Under the pieces are notes generated by a model. That model was not told where the DNA came from. It did not search any database and saw only the letters and a list, made by a program, of their open reading frames with translations. From Gremmenia infestans (Eukaryota; Ascomycota; Leotiomycetes; Helotiales; Hamatocanthoscyphaceae), in contig JAFEVB010000037.1 in the NCBI GenBank assembly GCA_032629725.1, forward strand, positions 1 to 64,000: 64,000 nt of DNA, written 5' to 3'. Shown here piece by piece: positions 24,770 to 37,098 of this stretch; positions within the stretch are counted from its first letter, which is position 1, and every line of letters begins with the position of its first letter. The position numbers and the translations under genes were made by a program.

Positions 24770-27065
24770 ATGGCCAGTCGACCGAATTACCTCGACCTTC
24801 GATCGCAGTCTCATGGGCCAATCGGTACCAGTCTCCCATCCCCAAGAAGCCTCCCATCGCCTCGTTTGCATATTGCGGGGGATGTACCTCCTGAATTATC
24901 ACCTCTCGATGCCTTTGCTGCCCAAAGCAGGCGCCTGGCGAAGGAGCTGGAGAGAGGCATGAATGGGGAAAAGCGTATGAGCAGATTGCCCCCTCTTACT
25001 ATCGCAAGCTCTCTGGGCCAAAGCAGACCCACGTATTTTCGTTCCGCATCGGCAGAAGCAGCGTCTGGGACTCCTACCTCGCCCACGAATAGCCCTGGAA
25101 TAGGGGTGAAGACCGAAGTTGAGGCTCCAGCAAATCGCCCCGTATCCGTATACCCCGTCGTCAGTGAAGCGCAACCATCTCTACCTCCAGAACCATCGCC
25201 CCGATTTAATCTACACGATGAAGAGCAGTTCCGAGGAAGAAGTCCAGCCAGTCAGCCCGGAGGTCCGGGGTATTTTGGGGTCCGAAGAGAACAGTCACCA
25301 CCAACACTAGAGGGAGAACAAAAACCTATCAGGACAGAGTATTCTCCGTCTGCCAATATACATCCTAGACCAAGTGCTGAATCGATGCGCCAGCGCCTGC
25401 AGCAACCCCGGAGGCTTAACGATATATCTTTGGGAATGGGGAGTTATGATTCCAGAGCTTTGGCTCCACCACGTTCACCTTTTGCACAGAGAGCTCCAAG
25501 TCCTAGGTCAATGTCTATGGACAGTTCCGATGAGGATTGCAATAACTCAAACCCGCCTTATACCCTGTCCCCCCACCGGAAGCTATCGTCCAGTAGCGGA
25601 CTATCAACCTCTCCTATATCACCTACGATGCAACCGATTCCCAGGTCTCCGTCAATCTCTTCTGAAATATCTGTTGGTGGTACACGTTTACCACGGCCAG
25701 CATTCAACTTTTCTCGGCCTTTGAGCAGGGCAAGTGTGAATGGAATACCGGCCGAGGTGCCATCACGGCAAGCATCATCTGATAGCCAACCTTCTTTTGT
25801 TCTTGCCGACGACACTGCGCATACGCCAGTCAGCATGTATAGTGAAGGATTCCCGGATAACAACAGCGAAAGTGGAGCGGCCCCTTCTTATGTATATTCA
25901 AGATTCTCGTTGCCCAGGGGAAAAATGCTCCAAAGAAACTCGTTGATCTTCCAGGAGAGTTTACCGCAGGCACAATTTTCGTGGGAGCAGCCTGTCCCTT
26001 TCAGCAATGTCCAGGCTTTTCATGGCGGTGCTCCGCCTTCACCTCCTTCAAGACCTTCAACTTCCTCTTTGAAGCCCGACCCGACGCGACCTTCTCTTGA
26101 TCCCGGTAGACCCTCAATAGATCCAGCTAGACCTTCTCTTGATGCAGTCAGGTCATCTACTGAAAGAGGGAGAGCCACAGAGAGATCCTTGGCTTCTAAT
26201 AATCGTGCTCATTCCCCATCTATATCTTCATCGGGAACAATCAAGGCAAAATCACAGCATTCTTTGGCGCCATCTGCAGAAGCTTCTGGTGAGGAAAACG
26301 TTGCCAAAGCAATCGAGTATCACGAGGCTGGTGCTCTGACCAAATCAACCTATCATCTCCGCCTAGCTGCCCGACAGAACCATCCTACGGGAATGCTTCT
26401 CTACGCTTTGGCTTGTAGACATGGATGGGGCATGCGGCCGAATCAGCGTGAAGGGGTTATTTGGCTGCGCAAAGCTGCTGATTCCGCAAGCTTGGAAATA
26501 GCTGATGATGAAGATTTGCTTAAGGGTGGAAAAACCGTTGATATCTTGGAGAGAAAGACTCGGAAGGCTCAATTTGCATTGAGTATTTACGAATTGGGCG
26601 TCAGTCACATGAACGGGTGGGGCATAGAACAGGACAAGGCGCTTGCTTTGCGATGCTTTGAGATTGCTGGTTGTACGTCCACCTATATCAAGTTCTGAGG
26701 CAAGCTCTTACTGACAAACACACAGCTTGGGGAGATGCCGATGCTCTAGCTGAAGCAGGATTCTGCTATGCGCAGGCCATAGGCTGCAAGAAGGACCTCA
26801 AGAAAAGCGCTCGGTTTTATCGCCAGGCAGAAAGCAAAGGCATCAGCATGGTAGGCAATAGTTGGTAAGTCTCGGCATTCCACTCCTCTCCGTTCTCTCT
26901 GACATACCCGGAAGGATATACAAAGCAAAATACAACGATGGCGACGATCCCAAAATTTCTTCGGAATCACACAGCCGCCCATCACTTGAAAAAGATAAGG
27001 ATAAAAAACCTCGCAACAAGTCACGGTCGAGAAACATGTTCGGCCGCATGAAGCCAGCATCTTAG
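24770..27065 (+). CDS. nif1: Sel1-repeat protein, Nif1-like
   Basis: The exons are 24,770-26,672, 26,726-26,864 and 26,915-27,065, coding for 730 residues in frame. The N-terminal two thirds are low-complexity, rich in Ser and Pro, and open with a conserved-looking PNYLDLRSQ segment and PPELSPLDAFAAQSRRLAKE. Near residues 430-455 there is a short internal repeat of the type DPxRPSLD. The C-terminal part, from about residue 510, holds Sel1-type repeats (AKAIEYHEAG..., GMLLYALACRHGWGM, ALSIYELGVSHMNGWGI, AEAGFCYAQAIGCKKDL, then MVGNSWIYKAKY spanning intron 2). It ends in a basic tail. The layout matches the fission yeast Nif1 group of Sel1 proteins, which in that yeast act in mitotic entry through the Nim1/Cdr1 kinase. 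That role is transferred from the family. Intron 2 ends in AAG. Confidence 0.85.
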
Positions 27066-27572
27066 CCTGTATAGTAGTAATGTTTGATGATGAAATGTAT
27101 GTTGGGCGTTTTTCTCGAATCGAAGCTTTATATATCCTGGCGTAATGAATGAATGGGCTTGGGGGTATGTTTGATATTGTGATTTCTACGGGTGGTGATT
27201 TTGACTTTACTGCTTTTTGTATTGTTAAGGCCTACTAGGATTTTATTGCCTTGATTTGGAGGATTCTTGTATAGTGAGTGGATGGCTTATAGTAGAAAGC
27301 ACAAATACCTATCATAGATTCAAGTATTCTTGGTTTGCTACAATTATCGTGCAGCGATGATGACTGTACGACTAATGAAGCATTGTTGAAAATCATGCAA
27401 GCCCTGAGGAGTTCCACACACGGAAGAATGTCTGTTTCGTCGACTAGCTGCCATGCATATCACACCCGAGCAAGCATTGATCCTATTGAAGACTTGTGGA
27501 AATAGCTCAAATCGGCTAATCAACTATATTCAAATCCTCTAAACTCCATCCCATGCCAACAAAACATCAAAT
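27066..27572. other. Convergent 3' intergenic region nif1-like / erv46
   Basis: About 500 bp lie between the two convergent stop codons. It should hold both 3' UTRs and polyadenylation regions. I see no other gene. Confidence 0.6.
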
Positions 27573-29050
27573 TTACATAGTTTTAGACTGTAGCTTCTTC
27601 AAGCGTGTCGTGCCTTCATACAAACCGCGATCAACGGCCGCTGCGACGGTCAAGGTCCCTCCCACAATTGCGCAGAGTCCTGTCAGGAAGCCGGTTAGAG
27701 TCTTGGATCGCTCCTCACGATTGATGACTTTCATTGGCGAGATATCCTATATGTACGTTAGAGTGGTTTAGTATTAAGGATGGAGAAGAACTTACGTATG
27801 AGAAGAAGACGCCGGGGATGCCGCCTCGAGCATGGATTTTCTCCTTATGACCCTCAGCAGCGTCATCACCGCCATTCAAACTTCTGCGGTGGCTAGTGAC
27901 CGAATATTGATGTGTCTCAACGCTGCCATCATTCAGGTGTCCATAGGAACCTATTCCCACGTTGTCCTGACCAGCGTTGAGACCATACATCTCTTTCTCC
28001 CACCCCAAGGGAAGGTAAGAAGTCGAGACGACCTTGACGAAATACATGAAGTTATAAGCCGGATCATGCGTAATTTGCTCGGTATCGTCTAGTGGGTTTA
28101 CGTGATGATTGGTCCATGGTAGTGACTTGGAGCTCATTTTCTTGGTGATCTCCTCGGGAAGCTGTGGGCCGAAGCGAAGATGGTGGATGGTGTGCGAAAA
28201 TACATGGCCTCCTTGAACCGGGGTATCAAAATAGTTATTGAGATCGTGTACGTGCATATTGCCATTGCTGAAACTCCTTCCGGGTGCGATATGAAAGTTC
28301 CCCACGACCTTATTGACTCGCAGACCTCCCTCTATGCGGCATCCTTCCTTTCTCTGAGAGTCCAGTCGTTCGGCGTAATGTTCACGCTCGCATTGTGCTA
28401 CGTTTTCCCCTCGCCCAAAGGCCCAGGACGAACTCGCATATGCTTCCCGCACTTCTTCACAAGTATTACAGCAGCCTGCTTTCTGTGCGTTTGGTGGAGG
28501 AGTCGCGCCATAACATTCACCACAGTATTCAGGGTCCAAATGTTGCGCTTTGTCGTCATCGGAATGCCTATGAGAGTTAAGTGCACGGTCGTGAGGTTAT
28601 GCTTGTTGGAGAAACGTACAAGTCGAGAGCTTTGATATCAATAACATGCCCTCCCTCCTCGACAGGTAACAGCCTGACCTTGCTCACGCCGTGCATGACT
28701 CCAACCTGCTGTTCTCCAGACACATCCATGACATCCAGTGTTAGAAGCTCGCAGGGGATCTTTGGGAAAGTAATGTTTAGATGTATTTCCATCTTTTCAC
28801 CTATTGTCTCCCATCAGCCAGCCCTTCACAGAAATAGGGCAATAGCAGACAACGTACCTCGACCTTTGTCGACAATCAATTCGGGATGGACAACTACTTT
28901 CCTATACTCATTCCACTCGCCCAGAGCAAGGTACAAGACAATGAGCAGTGAAGCTATCGTGACAATTCCTCCGGATGTTGTGCGGACTCTCGCCTCGTCA
29001 ACGGTTTTGGTAAAGGCATCGAGCCTTGTAAATCTAGATTTGGGAGGCAT
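27573..29050 (-). CDS. ERV46: COPII vesicle protein Erv46 (ERGIC family)
   Basis: The exons on the minus strand are 29,050-28,858, 28,800-28,620, 28,567-27,796 and 27,746-27,573, coding for 439 residues in frame. The protein starts MPPKSRFTRLDAFTKTVDEA, followed by a membrane segment (about residues 25-45). It has a large lumenal domain with the Cys pairs typical of the family (YCGECYGA, GCCNTCEEVREAY), a second membrane segment near the C-terminus (GFLTGLCAIVGGTLTVAAAV) and a basic tail ending KKLQSKTM. Erv46 works with Erv41 as a cargo receptor cycling between ER and Golgi. All introns have GTACGT or GTAAGT donors and TAG acceptors. Length and topology are normal for the family. Confidence 0.95.
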
Positions 29051-30002
29051 GGCTGGGTACGTAAATCGAGGATGAAGTTGAGCAGGTCGTGGGGGTTTTT
29101 GATGTGGTGAGCCTCACGGCAGATGATAGCTGTGAAAGTGTCAAAGATACATAGATTCGAGGTTAAGTCAAGAGTCGCGTGGAATTAGGATTGGCATTGA
29201 CAATGCAATGATAATTAGCAATGCCGGAAAAGAAGTGAACAGATGGATGGATGAATGAAAGAATGAAGGGCGACGACGATGCGAAGGAGGAGATGTCTTG
29301 TTACACCTGCTTAATAGGTGATTCGAGCCTTTACAAAGGCAAAGGACACCTTTTCAGTCCTCGCGCGGCTATATGTGGGGTGGGTTAGCCGTACGCGCGT
29401 ATCGTGACTTTAAGGTACCTTGCAGATATTTTAAAATGCCATAAAAGATTAGATATATACCTAATAATTCAACTGTAAGTATTGTAATATTTATGTATTT
29501 ACATTATAATTCAAGCAAGTAACCACCTAACTGGGTCCAAATAAGTACGTAATAATGTATTATTGCCTTTCCAGGACTCAGGTCAGGTCGCTGCCACATG
29601 AAAGTAACTAATCACAGATGATTCACTTTTTGACGGGACCCACCTTTCTAGCTCCGTTTCGGAAAGCCCCCATTGTCATTCAGCCTCGCTCAATCCTTAG
29701 CTTCTTATTCCTATTCTTATTCTTCTTTGAACTTTGAACCTCTTGTTCTTGCTCTGTCTTCTTCCATCTCCATCGCCATCTTCACCTCTTTCTTTTTCCA
29801 CACTCGCATCTAATTACAATACAACAACTCACTCATTCCCATCCCTCCATATCGCCCTCTTTTTGCAACATACAATAATCACGTCCATCTACCCGCAGCC
29901 ACATCCCCGCATGGCATGATCTGAACGCCGTCTTTCGCGATATCACCCACACATAAAGAATCTACGAACACCCCAACTCTACCCTCTTCTACCGACGATA
30001 AA
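29051..30002. promoter_or_regulatory. Divergent promoter region erv46 / mex67
   Basis: About 950 bp lie between the divergently transcribed ERV46 and MEX67 genes. It holds an AT-rich middle (about 29,430-29,560), a self-complementary tacgcgcgta at about 29,392-29,401, and long CT-rich stretches (29,700-29,890) just before MEX67, as is common upstream of fungal transcription starts. No specific factor site can be assigned. Confidence 0.5.
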
Positions 30003-32222
30003 ATGCTCCAGCGCACCCCGGTAGCCCCACGGGGCCCTAGAAATGCCTCTCCCAGCGTACGTGGCCGAGGTGGAATACAGAAACGCAACAAGGCAGGCGG
30101 TCCAGGCAGAGTCGACAGAGATGGGGACCTGGTTATGGATGCCACTGCAGCTGGTGATAAGCGCAGATCAGGCAAAGGCCGCCTGGAAGGCCCTGCATCT
30201 TCCAGAGGAGCAGGGCGAGGACGCGGAGGACCATCGCGGGGCGCGAATTTCGGAGCCGTAAAGACTCAGCAGGCCATCATTCGAGGCTTGGAAACCAGAC
30301 AGGCAAATTTCCTAGAGTCGCGCATCACAACTGGTGGTACCACACTTCAAATCGACGGACTAAGTTCTAGTAAGGCCGCTTCGAACCCGGACGGAGGCGT
30401 GGAAAGCCTACTCGCATTTCTGGAACGAAAGGCCAGCGGACCGAATAGGAATGTGAAGATCAAGAAGGTATGTTAGGAACTGCTTGCTTTGGTCGCGGGA
30501 TCACGAGGTTCTTGCAGCGTCGCCATCTCATCAGACTCGTGTTCATGCCATTCACCAACATCGAGTCGAGGAACGATCATCTTGCTTTATACCGCACCGT
30601 GATCCGCGATCGATTTTCAAGGTTTTTATACCTTGCTAACGTCGAACTAGTCACACAAAAAAGGTGACTCTGTATTTGTCACGGCCAGCTCAGAGGACAT
30701 CGCCGAAATACAGAAGCTCGATGGATTCACTTTTGCTGGAGCCACTCTGGGGATCCAGGCCCGTGACTCCCCGTCATCCGCGTCAAGACCTGACAAATTC
30801 GGAGATAAAAGGAAGGATGAGGTATCTTCGAATGCAATGGAAATCAAGGAACGCCTAAAGGGCGTTCTTGCGGCGAGGTACAATGGCGACCTCAAGTTAC
30901 TCAACCTGTCAGCACTGGCACAGGACCCTGGACTGAAGGAGATGGGCGTTTTCGATGGAAATACAACCACTTCGAAAATCTTCCCTGCATTGATGGTCGT
31001 CTGTGGGGGCCTTTTCAAAACCAGACAAGAAAAGCAAGATGCCATTGTAAGCGTCACTCTTGCGGACAATGATCTCGCCGATGTGTCAGATGTCACTGCC
31101 CTTGCCCAAACATTTCCAGATCTCCAGCATCTCGACCTATCTCGAAACAGACTCACACAAATGAGTAATTTTGATGCCTGGGGCGCTAAATTCAGGCATC
31201 TTTCCACTCTCATCCTCACCGGCAACCCAATTGAGACGCAACTGGCCACGCTCAAACCCGATATCATGAAAAAATACCCTTACCTCGAAATTTTGAACGG
31301 TATCCAAATCAGAACACCTGAAGAGGTTGCAGCCGCTTTGGAAACTGCAAAGTCGCCCATTCCAATTGCAGGACCAGACTTCCGAGATGTTGGCCAAGTT
31401 GGCGAGAACTTCATCCGACAGTTCGTTGTTCTGTACGACACCGACCGCTCAGCATTATTGGCAAACTTCTACGATGCCCAATCTGTTCATTCGTTATCTG
31501 TCAACCAGAACGCTCCTCGAGGCCACAAGAATTCGGCACCAATCGCCCCTTGGGCACCATATATCAAGCAGTCTCGAAACCTAATTAAAATCAACAATCT
31601 ACCAACACAGATGACACGACTCCACAGAGGAAGTCAAGCCATTCAAACATTGTGGACTGCTTTACCCGCAACTCGCCACCCCGATATACAGACCGCAGGC
31701 GACAAATATTTGATTGAATGTCATGCTCTTCCAGGCCTAGCAGACCCCACCGGCCAAAGTGTCCGCGGAGTGGACGGACTCATCATCACAATGCACGGAG
31801 AATTTGAAGAACAGAACGAATCGCCTGGAATATCTTTGCGAAGCTTCTCGCGAACCTTCGTCTTAGGCCCAGGAGCTTCGGGGGCACAGCCAATTCGGGT
31901 CGTCAGTGATATGCTGACACTTCGTGCATGGGGCCCACTGGCGTTGCCAAAACCCCCACTGAACCCTCAAGCCAATACAACAATAATCACTACCGAGCAA
32001 CAAAAACAAGAGGCCATGGCTATGCAATTGGTTGAGAGAACGGGAATGACGCCACAATATTCAGCATTGTGCCTGACGGAAACTGGATGGGACCTTGAGA
32101 AGGCTTTCATGGCGTTCACTGCCAATAAGGTGTGTAGAGTATACCTTCACCATTCGATGAAAACTGACTCTTTCTAGGACAAATTACCTGCCGATGCATT
32201 CATAACGAACGCGGCAAGATGA
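30003..32222 (+). CDS. MEX67: mRNA export factor Mex67 (NXF1 family)
   Basis: The exons are 30,003-30,467, 30,651-32,129 and 32,178-32,222, coding for 662 residues. The N-terminus is rich in Arg and Gly (GAGRGRGGPSRGANFG), as in RNA-binding tails. Exon 2 starts SHTKKGDSVFV. Leucine-rich repeats follow (LADVSDVTALAQTFPDLQHL, LSRNRLTQMSNF), then an NTF2-like domain (GENFIRQFVVLYDTDRSALL, about residues 345-525). A C-terminal UBA/TAP-C domain follows (AMQLVERTGMTPQYSALCL, ETGWDLEKAFMAF), completed by the 15-codon last exon. In the family, Mex67 pairs with Mtr2 through the NTF2 fold and carries mRNA through nuclear pores, with the UBA domain touching FG repeats. The gene is complete and conventional. 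Confidence 0.95.
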
Positions 32223-32637
32223 GGTTGGAAGCGGAGGTACTAAACAGGGGTTATGCCACAGAATGCGTTGGGGGGGGGGAGGATTGCAACTGCTTCTAGG
32301 CCACGAATTATGAATGGCTGGTAGATTCGACATGAAATGCACATAGAAGGCTACTAAATTACATCTGGGGTTTGCAAGCGCGGAGTTGGTTGGATGCGGG
32401 CCCTCATCTAATTGTCAGGCAATCCATTACATAGTGTCAGAACGTCAAAAATAAATCATGTCGTATCACACTTATAATCGTCTAGCAGACTTTGAACGTG
32501 AACAAAAGGAGAATTATGTATTATTCAAAATCGAGTTTCCCTCGATGAAAACTCTTTTAAGCCCAAGAAACGAAAGAGGTATCATAGGTTCCCAGCAACA
32601 AAACACATCGTATACAAACAAGAAGCACGATTTTCAA
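32223..32637. other. Convergent 3' intergenic region mex67 / sulfate permease
   Basis: About 415 bp lie between two stop codons. It includes a G10 run at 32,270-32,279. I see no gene, and the space is presumably shared 3' UTR sequence. Confidence 0.6.
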
Positions 32638-35308
32638 TTACGGCACCTCGCCAATGCCCTCTCCACCTCTGCCCTCAAATTCATCTCTGGCCTTGACGTT
32701 TGCAATAGCACTCTGCAGCGCACTGGTGAGATCGATATGGAACAGTGGTCTGTTGAGTCCATGTACGACCGCTGCTCTTCCATAATGGTCCCCCCTCACT
32801 GCCGCCTCCTTCAAATCACCGCTCGACCTCCCACTGCTAGAATCGGTTCGAGGGCCATCCGGGGCGATGTCATCGGGGTGCTTCGGACGCTGCAGCTCGT
32901 GAATACGCTGCTCCTTGAGCTCCTTCTCGCTCGAGGTGGCTTCTGCTGCGTTTGCTGCGGAGTCCGATCCTCCAATATCAGCCACGCTGAAGATGGGCTT
33001 CCAACGAGATATAGCTGTATCGCCGGGGAAAACAGTAGGATATCCAAAGCCGGCGCTGACGAGAGCGCGCTTTGTCCAGCGGTTGTTGAGGGACGTAAAA
33101 TGCCAATCTACGACTGATGGGGAAGTGTAGCGATCAAGTTGGTTGCGAACATCAATGAGTTGTTGCACAGAAGTTATATCGACATTGTTGACTGCGCTGA
33201 AGTCTAATATGATGGCTTTGAGTGCTGGCCTGTTGGTGTGATCGACTGCTGTCTTGCCACGGCGTGGTCCCGGATCATTCCATGGTCGATCGCCAGGGCG
33301 AGGGTAATGATCGAGGTTTGTGCGGCGGGTCGTAGCAAAAATGTGATTTGTTAGTTGGTCGAGGTATTGGTTTGCATTGGGATAGTTGAAACCTTCGTTG
33401 AAACGGTAAATGAAGACACCTGGATATGGTGTTTGAACCTCGATTTCAGGATTGGATCCATCACTATGGTCGATTGGAAGGAAGATGTTGCGAGTTGAGG
33501 TGTCATCATGGGATCCCCCAGACTTGGCAAAGGAGTTATTGTCTCCAGGGAGTAAGGGCTTCGAGGCATCTCCAATAATCTTGTCACCGACCACCGAATG
33601 AACTTTGACCTTTCCAAGGAAGCGACCTTTGGCCCAGAGAATACGAACAAGCAATATCGCAAAGGAGGCAGATATAGTTGTGTAGATTCCGTTCTCAATG
33701 GATGAAAATATCGTGACCAAGACGCCTGCGAAAAAAATTGGAACCTCTAGAGGAGAAACTCGCCAGAACTGGTACACGGTATTTGGCGGTGTAATCAAAT
33801 CACCGACAGCGTGAATAATAACAGCAGCCAGCGAAGCATTGGGGATGTAATAAAACACGGCAGGGAGGGCATAGATAGCCAAAAGAACGATCACGGCAGT
33901 AATGACACCTGCAAATGGGGTTCGTACTCCGGCTTTGGATTTGATAGCTGTTCGAGAAAAGGATCCAGTGGCAGGGTATGCTCCCAGGAAGGGACCAAGA
34001 AGATTGGTGACGCCAATTGCCACCATTTCCTGGGACGGGTTAATGATGTAGTTGTTAACCCGTCCAAAAGACTTGGAAATGGCAATGTGCTCAATCAAAA
34101 GCACAATGACTGTTGAAGGCAAGTCGCTCGCAAATATCTTAATAATCGTTTTATTGACCGTAGGAACGGCGGCGGCTTTGAATCCTGCGACAAAATCAAT
34201 AATTGCTTTCAATATATGCAGAGAAGAGAATGTTTACCTCGTGGCACTTTCCCCAAGATCTTGAAGACATGGTGCTTACGATGATGCCGATTCGCGAGCC
34301 AGCTTATCATCGTATAGAGCAAAATGACAAAGGCGGTGCGGAGGGTTGAGATGAAAAAGATGGCCTTTTGATGCTTGGGATATTTCTTGGCAGCAAATTT
34401 GCAGGCGGATCTGATCAGGTATAGCATTGCCAGAGCCGTAAGACCCATCGCCGCGTCCAGTGTAGTGCGGGGAAGGCCCTGCAATGTGTGGATCAGAACT
34501 TTGTAGGAAGCATCGCGGGTGTTGAAACCAGTGATGCCCATCAACCCTGGAAGCTGGCCTGTTGCGATATTGAGTGCAGATCCGGTCATGAAGGCAGAGA
34601 TCGAGACGAGGGGAATTAGATCAACTATCCGGCCCAAGCGAAGCAGGCCAATTGTTACAATAATAGCACCCGCAATAACAGCCAAGCATGAAGCAATGAC
34701 ATGTCCCTCGATCTCCGGGTTGGTTTTGTGGGCCTTGGTGACGATATTACCTACAAGCGTTGACATGACCGCGACAGGCTTCGGAAAGTCAGCTAAACAC
34801 TCTGAATTGGAGGGGTAAACATACACCAATAGTGATGTCCTTGGAGGTAGCAAAGAACCAATAGATAAGCACACCCATGAAGGAGGTGTAAAGGCCGTAT
34901 TGTGGTGGCAGATCAGCCAAACCAGCATATGCCATACCCTGGGGAACGACAACTGCACCAATTGTAATACCTAGACACGAGTCTTAGCTTACACTGAGGA
35001 TGGGGGGTATACTGGGGCTTCTCACCAGCCACGAGATCACCAGCAAGCCATTGCAAGTTGTATCGTCCTATCCAGTGCGTAAAGGGAAATAACGAACGGG
35101 TATAGGTAACCAGGTCATGTCCATTTGGGAGGACATCAGCGACCCATTCGGCGCTCCTTGGTTCCTCTTCAACATAAGTGTCGGCGGTTTGAGAAGAGAA
35201 GACAGATTCTCCACGTCGAATCTCTTCTTTCAACTGCAACTCATCTCGATATTCTAATTTGATACCGAGGGCCTTGGCAAGGCCATGGCCAATCTTGCTG
35301 GCGGCCAT
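32638..35308 (-). CDS. SulP-family sulfate permease with STAS domain
   Basis: The minus-strand exons are 35,308-35,026, 34,970-34,825, 34,778-34,238 and 34,184-32,638, coding for 838 residues in frame. The start MAASKIGHGLAKALGIK is chosen because the reading frame upstream has no family-like sequence. The membrane part holds the SulP signature region (VVVPQGMAYAGLADLPPQYG, then SKDITIGPVAVMSTLVG across intron 2), VNNYIINPSQEMVAIGVTNL, the GPFLGAYPATGSFSRTAI segment and many hydrophobic helices. The C-terminal cytosolic half contains a STAS domain (ALKAIILDFSAVNNVDITSV). The family performs proton-coupled sulfate uptake at the plasma membrane and is usually induced on sulfur limitation, though I could not verify regulatory sites. 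Intron 2 ends in AAG, and its position is fixed by the conserved GPVAVMS. Confidence 0.94.
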
Positions 35309-36180
35309 TTGGCAGATGGGAAACCTGATGATCGAGTGTTTGAGGTTGTGTTGGGGGGGGTTGAAGAGCAATGAGATATGAGATATGCGGGTGATAGCGG
35401 CTGGACAGCAGCTGGACAGCAGGACCACAGAGACTAGACTAGTCCCGATGGATGATAGATGACTGTCAGGGTCAAGGAAGTACAGACAGGGAGAGCTGCA
35501 CAATGCTGGATAGATACTGGGTCTTGTGGTCAGCGGGAGAGCACGAGGCTCATATACTCCATCCACGGAGCCGCTGCCGTGGGCGTGGGAGATCTGGAGT
35601 TCTACCCGCGCGTGGCTACTGGAAAAAGCTGTGCGGGAAAGATGATCAAAAAGGAAACGTTGGCCGGATTGGGATGTGGAGAGCAGTAGGTTAACCTCGA
35701 TTCTGGGATTGCAGTGATTGGTGTGTAGATTGCGTGCTTTGAACCACCAAGACAAGGCGTACGTTGGAAGGAAGAACAAGATATTGATATATTGATATTC
35801 CAAAGCGAGCAATAAAAAATTACCATGTGGCGTGAGTAGTAAATGCGCCACAGAGGAGATCAGAGTTTTAAGTCCACGTTCTGGATGAAGAAGGTGGAGG
35901 AGGTAAGTACCTAAGTACTGGGCAAGGGCTGGTTGCACTTAAAGGACCCCTGGACTGAGGCTGGACTGGGAAAGCCCTTAGGTATGGCGAATCCGAGTTT
36001 TTACCAGACAAAGCGACTTGATTGGGAGGGTCACTGTGTAATGAAAGGCTAGACGCGCATCTATATGGGCGTGCGTAAGCGTAGTAGGGTAGGTATGAAA
36101 GAGATGGGAGAAGAGATAGGGGATGTGAGTAGGAGTGAGAGTGTGTGCGTGGGTGTGTGTGTATGGGTATGTGTGTGTGT

Positions 36181-36184
<4 letters not shown>

Positions 36185-36228
<44 letters not shown>

Positions 36229-36262
36229 GAGAGGGAGGGAGAGAGAGAGAGAAAGAGACAGA
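36185..36262. repeat. (GA)n microsatellite
   Basis: About 20 uninterrupted GA units (36,185-36,225) are followed by imperfect GA/GGGA repeats and preceded by a GT-rich run. On the minus strand it reads as CT. Confidence 0.95.
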
Positions 36263-37038
36263 GAGGGAGAGAAAGAGGGAGCGTAATAGTGGAGAGCGGC
36301 GGCAAAGAAGAAGAAAAGAGACATCATTACTACGGGTGCATCTTTTCAAAATACACTTGACTGATACCCAACTGTCAGTGTTGAGCATTGCGTGCTCGTC
36401 CACTACTGTACCAGGCCAAGGGGCTAAGAAGGAACCTTCTTTCATTAGAGGGGCCGGACCGACGCCACCACTGATACCTAGGTAGGGTAGGTTTACCTAG
36501 TTGTCGGGAATGTCCCATACAATGCCAAAAGCTGTATGTATACAGCCATTTACCGTATTCTGCTCTGATTGGGGGAGGTAAGCTGTGTAATGATAGTTGT
36601 TGGCTACCGTAATTACCACGGAGAAATAGAAGCTTTTAATACCGCACCGTATCAATACAATACTTCCGCGGGATGATATATTATCATAGACTGAGATGAG
36701 AGAGACCCTCTTGTTCTTGCTGCCACAGCCTTATGTGGGGAGAGTGGGGCGAGAGTAGCCTATGAGATGGCACGGTCATGATGCCATCCTCGGTATAAAC
36801 GCCATGTTATCACGACATTTGCCAAGGCCGGTTGAGAGGAGAGGATTGATTCTTTGTGAAGGTATTATTAGTTGCTATTGTTTTCCCATTTGGATCTCGC
36901 ATCGAATACATATTTACCTCTAATAATCTCCACACCTGCTGTGACCTAACCCTTGTTCTCAGCTGCGACGATAGAATAGACCTTTGCATTGTTGACTGTA
37001 TGTACTGTCTCGCCGTCTCTGTTAGCATTCCTCTCTAC

Positions 37039-37098
37039 ATACCTACCTACCTACCTACCTACCTACCTACCTACCTACCTACCTACCTACCTACCTAC
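37039..37098. repeat. CTAC tetranucleotide microsatellite
   Basis: About 15 copies of the tetranucleotide ctac/tacc run without interruption upstream of BUB2. The related run near 22,339-22,361 is the complementary TAGG type. Confidence 0.95.

Noticed and set aside
33811..34264. Plus-strand open frames antisense to the sulfate permease
   Set aside because: They mirror conserved transmembrane codons of the permease and have no features of their own.
36065..36485. Open frames of Arg/Glu or Ser/Leu repeats
   Set aside because: They are translations of the (GA)n microsatellite and have no other support.
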